Source: a virus
DNA length: 31,699 bases
Virus record (IMG/VR): IMGVR_UViG_3300033145_002295
Location: 1-31,699 of that record
Strand: one strand, 5' to 3'
The notes beneath the pieces were generated by a model. It was not told where the DNA came from. It did no database searches and saw only the letters and a program-made list of their open reading frames with translations. The translations under genes were made by a program, and so were the position numbers. Numbering within the stretch: the first letter of the stretch is position 1; each line of letters starts with the position of its first letter. This document shows positions 23,764 through 30,586 of this stretch, piece after piece.

Positions 23764-24524
23764 TATCGATCATAGTCCTTATTGCTTGAATCTAGTAAAT
23801 TATCAATTTCAATAACCCCATCTCCTACACCGTCTACTCCAAGTTCTGTGATTAAAGAATCTCTTGATTTCCAAACTGGACCTTGTCCATGGCTCTCAAT
23901 GAAATTGTTAAGAATTTTTTCTGCAGATTTCTTCCACCCTTGAACCGGAAAATTTTCTTCTAATGCTGCTGCTGAATAGATTGAATTAAAAATTTCATAA
24001 GCAGAAAGTCTGATACAGGCAAATATAATAGCAGGCGGAATTTCTTCTGCGGGATTTACATAAAAAGAAACTTTATCTAATCCACCATACTTGCTCTCCA
24101 ACATCGCATTAATAATTCTACAAGCATCATTTATAAAATCATCACCATCATTTTCGCTAATATCAGAATCAGATGTAATATACCAAATATCTCCAGTTAA
24201 AGCTCCTCCGCTCCAATTTGCTGCTGGAACACTAAATCTATTAGAAGCTGTAAAGGAAGAAAGAACTGTTCCTGATCCTAAAAAACCAACTATTTGTCCA
24301 ACAACATCGAAAGAAGTAGAATCAGTAAATTCAAACGAAAAGGTTTCATGGGCAGCAAATTTTTTAGAGAATGATACTCCGGAAAGAGAAATTGATCCGT
24401 TGTTACCTTGGTCTGCTTTTAATTCTTTATAGGATTCTGAAAATCTTACTTTCGATTCTGACTGTACTCCGACGGACCGAAGAAGTCTTTTAGTATCATC
24501 CAAAGTACAATAAATTCTGCCCAT
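23763..24524 (-). CDS. Head-tail connector (Mu gp36-like) with Ig-like insert
   Basis: 253 residues. Residues about 1-35 and 125-230 form a helical connector like the gp36/gp6 family: IYCTLDDTKRLLRSVG, then DFINDACRIINAMLESKYGG, PAEEIPPAIIFACIRLSAYE and WKKSAEKILNNFIESHG. Between them (about 45-120) is an inserted beta domain: FSFEFTDSTSFDVVGQIVGF, LGSGTVLSS, and FSVPAANWSGGALTGDIWYI. This insert resembles the Ig-like domain in the 10718-11701 protein (FSV ... FSGVWVLGETITF). Connectors of this family are usually near 130-150 residues, so the insert explains the extra length. The ribosome site is weak, so it may depend on upstream translation. Confidence 0.7.
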   Translation of the reverse strand: MGRIYCTLDDTKRLLRSVGVQSESKVRFSESYKELKADQGNNGSISLSGVSFSKKFAAHETFSFEFTDSTSFDVVGQIVGFLGSGTVLSSFTASNRFSVPAANWSGGALTGDIWYITSDSDISENDGDDFINDACRIINAMLESKYGGLDKVSFYVNPAEEIPPAIIFACIRLSAYEIFNSIYSAAALEENFPVQGWKKSAEKILNNFIESHGQGPVWKSRDSLITELGVDGVGDGVIEIDNLLDSSNKDYDR

Positions 24525-24540
24525 GATTTAGTTTCATTCT

Positions 24541-24735
24541 TTATTTTTTCTTCTTAGATTTACGTTTTTCTTCTTCTAAAGGAAGTCTGACATTCCCTGT
24601 CTTCAATTCCTTTCTCGCAATTGCTTTTTCTAAGGTAATGGCTTGTCCAACTTTTGCAACAAACGATTTACCTTTATTATATCCAGGAACCTTATATTTA
24701 AGATTCGGTTTTTTAACAATCACCGTTACAGACAT
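24541..24735 (-). CDS. Small basic head protein
   Basis: 64 residues with GAGAGGAT before ATG. It starts MSVTVIVKKPNLKYKVPGYN and has a short AITLEKAIARKELK helix-like part. It ends with a very basic tail (EEEKRKSKKKK). No family recognised. Its place between capsid genes and the connector suggests a minor head or DNA-contact protein. Confidence 0.6.
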   Translation of the reverse strand: MSVTVIVKKPNLKYKVPGYNKGKSFVAKVGQAITLEKAIARKELKTGNVRLPLEEEKRKSKKKK

Positions 24736-24765
24736 AATTTTATCCTCTCTTTCTGAGATTAATTT

Positions 24766-24942
24766 TTAATTATGAAGGACGTCACGAATAAGTAAAAAAG
24801 ACGTTCCATCTTCACAAAAATTAAAATGACCATCACTATCTACATACATCCTCCCCGCTTTAGCAGGAGGAGCAGCAGTCATGGAGTCAAAACTTAAATA
24901 TCCAATTTTGCTATTTCCCCATAAGTATCTTGCTTGTGACAT
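24766..24942 (-). CDS. 58-residue head-fibre-like protein
   Basis: A short gene starting at ATG 24940-24942 with AGGAGAG six bases before, ending TAA 24766-24768. It reads MSQARYLWGNSKIGYLSFDS, then PPAKAGRMYVDSDGHFNFCE and DGTSFLLIRDVLHN. 'aGRMYVDsDGxxxxxxDGtsf' is a pattern typical of short phage fibre or decoration proteins. Position right after the major capsid gene suggests a capsid surface protein. Confidence 0.75.
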   Translation of the reverse strand: MSQARYLWGNSKIGYLSFDSMTAAPPAKAGRMYVDSDGHFNFCEDGTSFLLIRDVLHN

Positions 24943-25017
24943 TTTATCTCTCCTATATTCATTTAATCAGAAGTAGACCTCTGAACCATATACTAAGGCT
25001 GAATCGGAAAATTATTT

Positions 25018-25959
25018 TTAGTCATCCCCGGATGTTCCGGTTTTTACTCTCTTATACATATAAGCTGCATCTAAATTGGTAATCTTAGGAGAATAGACCT
25101 TATTCACCTTAATGAATTCACCTTCTCGGTCATCATCTCTCCACTTAACAACTTTAAACTTTTTAGACACAAAGGTTCTACCAAGAGTAAGATTATTCGA
25201 CGGATCAACAAAAGCCATTGCCACCCTGTATTTAACAATATACTCATAAGACGCAGTCTGACCCTCATCGTTCTCATTCCACAGCCCGTCAGCAAACAAT
25301 ACCTTCATATTTCTGAGGGTAGCAGGAAGAGCATTCCCTGTAATCATAGATGTAGTATGATACTTAAGAATCTCTCTAATAACAGGATCGGCCGCAATTG
25401 CTTCAGAAACCTCTGAAGTGAAAACTATTTTATTAGGACGTTTTCCTGTGGCTTTTGAAATAAGAACAATTGCATCAGAAAGATCACCCAAAATATCAGG
25501 ATCAGTACCGTCAATCCAAGCAGTGGCAGCGGTCAGGTTAGCATAATAAGCTCCACTTTCAAGACCTGAAGTTCCCAAAAGCAAAGCCCAAATGTCAATT
25601 TCTTCAGAAAGAAGAACTTTTTCTGTAAGAAAGTTTGTAACATCTACCTTAGGACGAACAGGGGCATCAGCATTCTGCATAGCCCTATCGGTTACGATAT
25701 CCTTAAGAGCTCTTTCGTAGGTGCTATATGTTCCCTCGTCGTATGACAGAGTCGCTTCCTCTGTGATGGCCCCATCTGCTTTCTTGGGCGCACCCTTATA
25801 AAACCCATCTTTTCTGAAAATACGATATTTGTCAGATTCTTTCTGGACTCCATATTCAGGCAGAAATTCTGATCCGACAAATTCATTGTTAGAGTAACGT
25901 ACTGCTAGATTAGTCAAAAATTTATCATCTCTAACATTTCCCTTTTGAACATTAAACAT
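25018..25959 (-). CDS. Major capsid protein
   Basis: 313 residues starting MFNVQKGN at ATG 25957-25959. An in-frame GTG three codons earlier overlaps the Shine-Dalgarno, whereas AGGAGG at 25968-25973 is 8 bases from this ATG. The sequence fits HK97-fold capsid proteins of the Mu-like group: an N-terminal arm, EGTYSTYERALKDIVTDRAM, a long helix-like LTEKVLLSEEIDIWALLLG, a P-domain-like GKRPNKIVFTSEVSEAIAAD, then KVLFADGLWNE and a final FKVVKWRDDDREGEFIKV. It sits between the decoration protein and the fibre and connector genes, after protease and scaffold, as expected. Confidence 0.88.
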   Translation of the reverse strand: MFNVQKGNVRDDKFLTNLAVRYSNNEFVGSEFLPEYGVQKESDKYRIFRKDGFYKGAPKKADGAITEEATLSYDEGTYSTYERALKDIVTDRAMQNADAPVRPKVDVTNFLTEKVLLSEEIDIWALLLGTSGLESGAYYANLTAATAWIDGTDPDILGDLSDAIVLISKATGKRPNKIVFTSEVSEAIAADPVIREILKYHTTSMITGNALPATLRNMKVLFADGLWNENDEGQTASYEYIVKYRVAMAFVDPSNNLTLGRTFVSKKFKVVKWRDDDREGEFIKVNKVYSPKITNLDAAYMYKRVKTGTSGDD

Positions 25960-25987
25960 TCGTACCACCTCCTTTTCTTTGATTAAA

Positions 25988-26016
25988 CTCCTTATCTTCT
26001 AAACTTGAATAAGGAG
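25988..26016 (-). promoter_or_regulatory. 8-bp inverted repeat in the capsid gene leader
   Basis: ctccttat (25988-25995) pairs with ataaggag (26009-26016) around a 13-base loop, between the decoration gene and the major capsid gene. The stem on the transcribed strand contains an AAGGAG not used for translation. It may shape capsid mRNA stability or translation. It has no T-run typical of a terminator. Confidence 0.4.
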
Positions 26017-26036
26017 GAAATTAGAATTCTGACTAA

Positions 26037-26516
26037 TTAAGTTACAAAAGTTAATCCGAGCCCTTTCATACAAACTGGAACAATATCTCCGTCATCTCCA
26101 GTTTTAAGAGCTATTCCAAGTAGTCCCCGAAGAGTACCTCCTCCGGTAGGAGTAACAGGTTTAATAAGAGCATTTTCTCCATCATCAGGACCAACAAGAT
26201 TTCCTCTTGTGACGGCTTCTGCACATTCACATTTTACAACAGGACCGCAAGAGACAGGAACCATATCTCCATCTACAGCATCAGCAAGAGCTACTCCGAG
26301 AGCAACAGTTGTCGTTGCACTATAATCATAAGGTTCCACTTCTCTATAATCAGTCCCAATTTGAACAACATCTCCCTCAAGAATAGAAAGTTTACCTTCC
26401 ATAGCCCCTTTACTTTCTCCCCCTCTGTCGTCACTCCCTTCACACAAAAAGTTTTGGATAAAATCATTAGGACTCCATCCGTAACTGTGTCCAGTTTCTT
26501 CAGTCGGTAATGCCAT
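26037..26516 (-). CDS. Head decoration protein (DUF2190-like)
   Basis: 159 residues from ATG 26514-26516 (MALPTEETGHSYGW). The upstream GTG overlaps the Shine-Dalgarno GGAGG, while this ATG is 8 bases from it, the same arrangement as the capsid gene. The repeated pattern EGDVVQIGTDYREV, TTVALGVALADAVDGDMVPV, RGNLVGPDDGENALIKP, LRGLLGIALKTGDDGDIVPV is the beta-tulip-like layout of DUF2190/decoration proteins. These bind the outside of the capsid lattice and stabilise it. Confidence 0.75.
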   Translation of the reverse strand: MALPTEETGHSYGWSPNDFIQNFLCEGSDDRGGESKGAMEGKLSILEGDVVQIGTDYREVEPYDYSATTTVALGVALADAVDGDMVPVSCGPVVKCECAEAVTRGNLVGPDDGENALIKPVTPTGGGTLRGLLGIALKTGDDGDIVPVCMKGLGLTFVT

Positions 26517-26570
26517 CTTGTTCACCTCCTTTTAAAATTTATAAAAACTTTTTAGTCTATTAAATTAAAA

Positions 26571-27314
26571 TTAGTCTTCTTTGATTTTTCCGTCCATTTG
26601 AAGTTCGACTAAAGCATCCCCAAAAGAAATTTTCTTTTCGGTTGCATATTTCTCAACTTCAGTAACAGACATTTCTTTTCCGCCACTTGCTGAAGTTATA
26701 GCCTCACTTTCTTCACTCTCCGAAAATCTGAATTCTTGAGGAATAGAATCCAGAAGATCATAAATAACGTCTGCAAGAGAAAGAGTTCTTTTAACAGGAT
26801 CTTCCCCTTCTTTCTTAACTTCGGAAAGCGTAATCGAAAACTTCTTTGTTTCTTCCAAAAACAAAATAGGCTCAATTATCTTAAGAGTAGACGGGAAAGC
26901 TCCCATCGTCTTAAAATCTCCAAGCTTTTTTTCCATTCCGGTTTTATACTCTCTAACAGCAAGGTCTTCATTGGATTTCATAAGAGTTTTAACTGAATCT
27001 CCAAGAGTATCTACCTTTCCAGAAAGTTCTTTTCCTCTCTTATTACTTTCTGCCAACTCTTTAGAGGTCTCTTCCAATTTCTTAGAAGTCTCTTCCAATT
27101 TCTTTTCCGTTTCAGTTAGACTCTTAGCATTTTCCCTTTTCTTTTTCTCTCCAACTTCGTTAAGAGTTTTAATATCAGTTTTAATTTCTTCCAACTGAAT
27201 TTGTAAATCCTTTAGCTCTTTCTGTGATTTTTCATCCTTTTCGTCTTTAAGAGCTGCCATTTGATCCTGTAACTTTTTTTGTTCTTTTTCCAAATCTTTC
27301 AATTTCTTCTCCAT
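26571..27314 (-). CDS. Nested scaffold protein (internal start in protease gene)
   Basis: Within the protease gene, GAGGAGGTG at about 27324-27333 precedes the in-frame ATG 27312-27314 (residue 226), giving a 247-residue protein MEKKLKDLEKEQKK... that is the coiled-coil part only. The in-frame GTG at 27324-27326 is an alternative. Nested scaffolds inside the protease frame are established in Mu (I/Z) and lambda (C/Nu3). The spacing to the ATG is long (11 bases), so the exact start is uncertain. Confidence 0.6.
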   Translation of the reverse strand: MEKKLKDLEKEQKKLQDQMAALKDEKDEKSQKELKDLQIQLEEIKTDIKTLNEVGEKKKRENAKSLTETEKKLEETSKKLEETSKELAESNKRGKELSGKVDTLGDSVKTLMKSNEDLAVREYKTGMEKKLGDFKTMGAFPSTLKIIEPILFLEETKKFSITLSEVKKEGEDPVKRTLSLADVIYDLLDSIPQEFRFSESEESEAITSASGGKEMSVTEVEKYATEKKISFGDALVELQMDGKIKED

Positions 27315-27989
27315 TTCAACATTCACCTCCTCTTCATTTTCTAAAATTTCTTCCAAGGTTACTATTTCTCCAGCTTCACTTAAAGAAACTGGCTTCATCC
27401 CTTTTATAAAAGGTCTATTCGTTAATCCTCCTCCTAAAAGAGCTGGCCCATAATTTATCTTTACTTCTTTTTCTATTGTTTCTCCGTTTTCATTCACCTC
27501 CTCTTCAAAAAGATATTCTGAATAATCATCTGTATATTCTGCAGAAAAATACTTGAATTCCTTTTTCTCAATAGATTTTCTCCCTTCTTCAGTAAGAAGA
27601 ACTGAAGCCATTAAACTTTTTCCTTCTTGAAAAAGCTTCTTAACCCATGCAGCAGCCCCCGCATCTGATCTGTGTTGAAAATCAAAAGCAATTTCTTCTT
27701 GAGGAATATCTTGATCAAAATTATGGATTAGTTTTTTAAAAAAAGCACCATTAAAGGTAAGAATTCCCCACCAAGGGTGACGAAATTTTCCTTCCTTTAA
27801 AATTTGAATATCAATTGGTTTATCTTTTCCTGCTAGTTCAAAAGATAACAGGGTAGATTCGGAGAGTGGAAAAGTAAAGCGATGAGAAATTTTGGATTGT
27901 TTTTTGCCTTTAGTTTCCATATGTTCCTCCGCTAATTTATTCAGACGCCTTTCTTTAATTGAATTAATAACTTTATCTGAAAAGTTCAT
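26571..27989 (-). CDS. Capsid maturation protease fused to scaffold (Mu gpI-like)
   Basis: 472 residues with AGAGAGA before ATG. Residues about 35-205 match Mu gpI-type proteases: GKFRHPWWGILTFN, FDFQHRSDAGAAAWV (102-116; the histidine lies in the family's conserved D-x-x-H-Q-like element), LLTEEGRKSI, YFSAEY (147-152), and LTNRPFIKGMKPV (189-201). From residue 226 a long charged coiled coil follows, with heptad-like repeats KKLEETS-KKLEETS-KELAES, ending with a helical segment (MSVTEVEKYATEKK). The protease cleaves the scaffold and usually itself during capsid maturation. An internal start probably yields the scaffold alone. Confidence 0.85.
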   Translation of the reverse strand: MNFSDKVINSIKERRLNKLAEEHMETKGKKQSKISHRFTFPLSESTLLSFELAGKDKPIDIQILKEGKFRHPWWGILTFNGAFFKKLIHNFDQDIPQEEIAFDFQHRSDAGAAAWVKKLFQEGKSLMASVLLTEEGRKSIEKKEFKYFSAEYTDDYSEYLFEEEVNENGETIEKEVKINYGPALLGGGLTNRPFIKGMKPVSLSEAGEIVTLEEILENEEEVNVEMEKKLKDLEKEQKKLQDQMAALKDEKDEKSQKELKDLQIQLEEIKTDIKTLNEVGEKKKRENAKSLTETEKKLEETSKKLEETSKELAESNKRGKELSGKVDTLGDSVKTLMKSNEDLAVREYKTGMEKKLGDFKTMGAFPSTLKIIEPILFLEETKKFSITLSEVKKEGEDPVKRTLSLADVIYDLLDSIPQEFRFSESEESEAITSASGGKEMSVTEVEKYATEKKISFGDALVELQMDGKIKED

Positions 27990-28001
27990 ATTTATTTCTC
28001 T

Positions 28002-28700
28002 CTATTTAATTGTCATTGCATCAACGAATCCATATTTTCGTCTATTAATAATTTCATTTGGCACTCTTTTATACCCAGCTAATTTTATAATAATCTTCTT
28101 CCTATTTTGAGAATCAAATTTTTCCTTCAGTGGAATCTGTGCAAACAAAAGAATCAACCTTTGATCCAGATACGGAAGAAGTGCTTCCACCTCTCCACTA
28201 TTTTTATTTAATGGCTCAAGTTGTTCTTCTTGTAGCCTTAATAGATAATTGAAATAGGTTTCCTCTGTTGGATTTTTCATGTGACCGTAATAACCGCCCA
28301 TGAACTCATCAATCCCGTCTCCTGTAATAATTCTTTTTATTCCATTATGAGATAGGGTATTATAAAAATTTCTTACTATCTCATCCCCTGGAAAATCTCC
28401 TGATTTTCTTTCAATATATCCGTCTGGAATATTTGCTATGCAATCTATTCCAAAATGTCTTGCAATGAGGTTTGCGAAAATATAATCAGGATGATCTGTA
28501 TTTTTAGCAATGGTATAACACCTTACATCTTTTCCAAAAATTTGAACCATATAAGAAAGTAGTAATGACGAATCAATTCCTCCAGATAAAGATAAACAAT
28601 TACAATCCAAATCTTTGATAATCTTAATCATAGTCTCATCAATTTGAGTCAGCGTTATCTTAGTTCCGATTTGATTCCAGTTTTTAGGGTGTTTTATCAT
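28002..28700 (-). CDS. Stand-alone asparagine-synthetase-like ATP-pyrophosphatase
   Basis: 232 residues; ATG overlaps the upstream TGA (ATGA). It has the asparagine synthase C-terminal domain: SGGIDSS at 39-45 (ATP pyrophosphate loop), GDGIDEFMGG at 127-136 (equivalent of G-x-G-x-D-E in AsnB), EALLPYLDQRLI at 172-183 and NRRKYGF at 219-225. The N-terminal glutaminase domain with its catalytic Cys is absent. The length is far below AsnB (about 550), so it either uses ammonia or forms an amide or isopeptide with another nucleophile, as in lasso-peptide cyclases or sugar amidotransferases of this superfamily. Located between phage head genes and downstream of glycosyltransferase and radical SAM genes. 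Substrate unknown. Confidence 0.85.
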   Translation of the reverse strand: MIKHPKNWNQIGTKITLTQIDETMIKIIKDLDCNCLSLSGGIDSSLLLSYMVQIFGKDVRCYTIAKNTDHPDYIFANLIARHFGIDCIANIPDGYIERKSGDFPGDEIVRNFYNTLSHNGIKRIITGDGIDEFMGGYYGHMKNPTEETYFNYLLRLQEEQLEPLNKNSGEVEALLPYLDQRLILLFAQIPLKEKFDSQNRKKIIIKLAGYKRVPNEIINRRKYGFVDAMTIK

Positions 28701-29132
28701 TTAAGTTGCCTATTTGCACAAGGCACTGTTTCTTTAGCTTCCACAGCTTCCTCATCGCTCCAATAAACTTCTTGATCCTCGACCATTCCGATAACACAAT
28801 GTTTGAATTTATTATCCTTCGCTTTTATATGATCAATCAAATAAAGATTTCCAAGATGATCAACTAATGGACAATGATGAATAATTTCTTTTCCTGTCTT
28901 GGGGTCTTTATGAATATGATGAATTAAATATTCCCAATCTTCTAATCCCGACATATTCTTATGTGAAGCTTCAACTAACTTAACGAATTTCGTTAAATTT
29001 TCTAAGAAATTATCATCCAGTTTTCCAGATTTCTTCAAAGCTGCCGTACAAATCGCAAAAGCAGAACTCTTACTTTTTCCTTGCTTTACCAGCTTGGCAA
29101 CACATTTATCTAATATCTCAGGGATAGGTCAT
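28697..29132 (-). CDS. Phage head-region protein with a one-base-displaced start
   Basis: The frame encodes IPEILDKCVAKLVKQGKSKS, then SAFAICTAALKKSGKLDD, and ends with a His/Cys-rich segment (YLIHHIHKD, IIHHCPLVDHLGNLYLIDHI, KFKHC). The C-(x)n-S-A-x-A-I-C pattern near the N-terminus is common in phage proteins encoded near capsid genes. The open frame extends upstream to about 29128, far beyond the TTG at 29036-29038, which has no ribosome site. An AAGGAG and an ATG (29130-29132) sit exactly where a start is expected, but in the neighbouring phase (ATG ACC TAT CCC TGA). Deleting one T would give MTIPEILDK. So it has a frameshift, a non-AUG start (ATC), or a sequence error. His/Cys richness suggests metal binding. 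Confidence 0.7.
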
Positions 29133-29168
29133 CTCCTTCTTAAAGAACTCAGTTAATAGTCAGTGAAT

Positions 29169-29198
29169 AGTTTAGCATAAATTTTATTTTTTTGACAA
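29169..29198 (-). promoter_or_regulatory. Extended -10 promoter driving the head genes
   Basis: On the minus strand TTGTCA (29193-29198) and TAAACT (29169-29174) are separated by 18 bases, and TGC immediately precedes the -10 box (extended -10). It lies in a 164-base gene-free gap, 37 bases before the first ribosome site. It reads toward the 142-residue protein, the ATP-pyrophosphatase and the capsid genes. The rest of the gap (29199-29289) is very AT-rich with a short AAGAAGCTTCTT palindrome and no gene. Confidence 0.7.
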
Positions 29199-29289
29199 GA
29201 AAAAACTTTACAATCTGAAATGGTTTTTAGAAAGAAGAAGCTTCTTAAAAATATATTTCATCTAATAAATTTTTAAAATTTCTGTTTTC

Positions 29290-29625
29290 CTATCCTAATA
29301 TTTCCACTACCGTCATTGTAATCTCCCCTTCGTATTTAGAATAAACCGCAGGAGTTCCAGGAAGAAGTTTTGTAGTTATTACTTTAGCAGTTATTTTGTG
29401 GGAATCTCCATCTACTCCCCCTTTGATTCCAACAATTACAATTTTGCCATCACTACTGATTACTGATCCTGTAATAATGTCAGAAGTAGTATCAACTGTT
29501 CCTTTAGCTGATGTAACAACTTTCTCTTTGATTGTTTCATCAGAATCTAATTGTTTATCAAAATCAAATTCAATCGGAAACATTTCATAAGGCTGTTTGG
29601 AAAGATTCGAAGGTGTAGTTGCCAT
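29290..29625 (-). CDS. Small Ig-like virion protein
   Basis: 111 residues with AAAGGAGAA before ATG. After a short polar start it reads PIEFDFDKQLDSDETIKEKV, then DIITGSVISSDGKIVIVGIK, GGVDGDSHKITAKVITTKLL and a final EGEITMTVVEILG. This 'fD...L..deTI...v ... D.i..g..is ... v.v.i.GG.dG..hkItakv.T' layout is typical of small phage Ig-like head or tail proteins, often near portal and adaptor genes. It is the last gene before the promoter gap. Because it follows the radical SAM and glycosyltransferase genes, it is a candidate target of their chemistry, which is speculation. Confidence 0.65.
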   Translation of the reverse strand: MATTPSNLSKQPYEMFPIEFDFDKQLDSDETIKEKVVTSAKGTVDTTSDIITGSVISSDGKIVIVGIKGGVDGDSHKITAKVITTKLLPGTPAVYSKYEGEITMTVVEILG

Positions 29626-29643
29626 AATTTCGTTCTCCTTTTT

Positions 29644-30585
29644 TTAAAGAAAATTAGTATGTCTTAAAAATTTGTATTTTGATTGAGAGAATTTTTGAAA
29701 TCCTCTGGCATAATTCATATATCTACACTGGGGACACTTACTTATCTCAGGAATAATTGTTTTCCTTTTTTCCCAAAGTTCTTGAAAGGTATTTTCTTCT
29801 AAAGAACCTAAAGAAAACTCTTCTTTGCCTCTGTGTTGACAACAAAAATATACATTTGCATCTGCTCCAATAATCCCTATCAATCCAGCAATTATACAAG
29901 GAAGATTATCTTTTGCACTAAATCTTTCAGTTACTATAGAACTTTTTTCTTTTTCTAATAACCCTTCTGGAATTTCTGTTTTCTTTCCATTTATCCATGC
30001 TGGTTTAAATTGTATATAATCTACTCCAAGGTCTCCTGCTATCTTCTGAACCTCCTCAATCCCAGAAATATTATCAGGGCAAATTACATAACTTATGCCA
30101 ACATCTGTTGGTTTTGAATTAACGAGATCAAAAATATTTCTAATGACTTGGGTAAATAAGTTTTTTCCTTTTACTTTTTTATAAGAATCTTCATCATAAG
30201 CATCGAGGCTTATCCTTATAAATTTAAAAATTTCAGGTTTTTGAATTCTTTTCAAAAGAGTACCATTTGTTATTAAGCCTATTTCAAATCCCAAACTATA
30301 AGCAGAAGAAGCCATTTTAATAAAATCTTTATTCATCAAGGGTTCTCCTCCTCCCGTAAAGGTGATACTTTTTACTCCTAAATATTTTAGTTGTTTGATA
30401 ACCATTTCAAACAAGTTAAAATCCAAAAGATTTTTATGTTCTTTAATAAAACTTTTATACATGCAAAAAGAACAATCTAAATTACAAAGATTAGATGGAT
30501 CAATTTCACATGTTATCGGATAAACTGTTTTCCCTTCTATTATCTCATTTATTTTATCTATATGCTTTATAATTTTTCTTTCCAT
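29644..30585 (-). CDS. Radical SAM protein with SPASM-like C-terminus
   Basis: 313 residues. I start it at ATG 30583-30585 (MERKIIKHID), because the GGGGGAAA at the end of the upstream gene is a good ribosome site; an earlier ATG at 30642 lies inside that gene without one. CNLDCSFC (34-41) is the CxxxCxxC cluster-binding motif and GGGEP (78-82) the SAM-binding element; ITNGTLL and IRISLDAYD follow the family's beta strands. The C-terminal part has C230, C248, C249, C284 and C287 around GADANVYFCCQHRG, GSLEENTFQELWEKR and CPQCRY, a SPASM/twitch-type auxiliary cluster region. Enzymes of this class modify peptides, proteins or sugars. Substrate unknown. Confidence 0.9.
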   Translation of the reverse strand: MERKIIKHIDKINEIIEGKTVYPITCEIDPSNLCNLDCSFCMYKSFIKEHKNLLDFNLFEMVIKQLKYLGVKSITFTGGGEPLMNKDFIKMASSAYSLGFEIGLITNGTLLKRIQKPEIFKFIRISLDAYDEDSYKKVKGKNLFTQVIRNIFDLVNSKPTDVGISYVICPDNISGIEEVQKIAGDLGVDYIQFKPAWINGKKTEIPEGLLEKEKSSIVTERFSAKDNLPCIIAGLIGIIGADANVYFCCQHRGKEEFSLGSLEENTFQELWEKRKTIIPEISKCPQCRYMNYARGFQKFSQSKYKFLRHTNFL

Positions 30586-30586
30586 G

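Noticed and set aside
25960-25968. GTG start for the major capsid protein (adds MVR)
   Set aside because: The GTG overlaps the AGGAGG site itself; the ATG 8 bases downstream of it has ideal spacing. The same applies to the GTG before the decoration protein (26517-26525).
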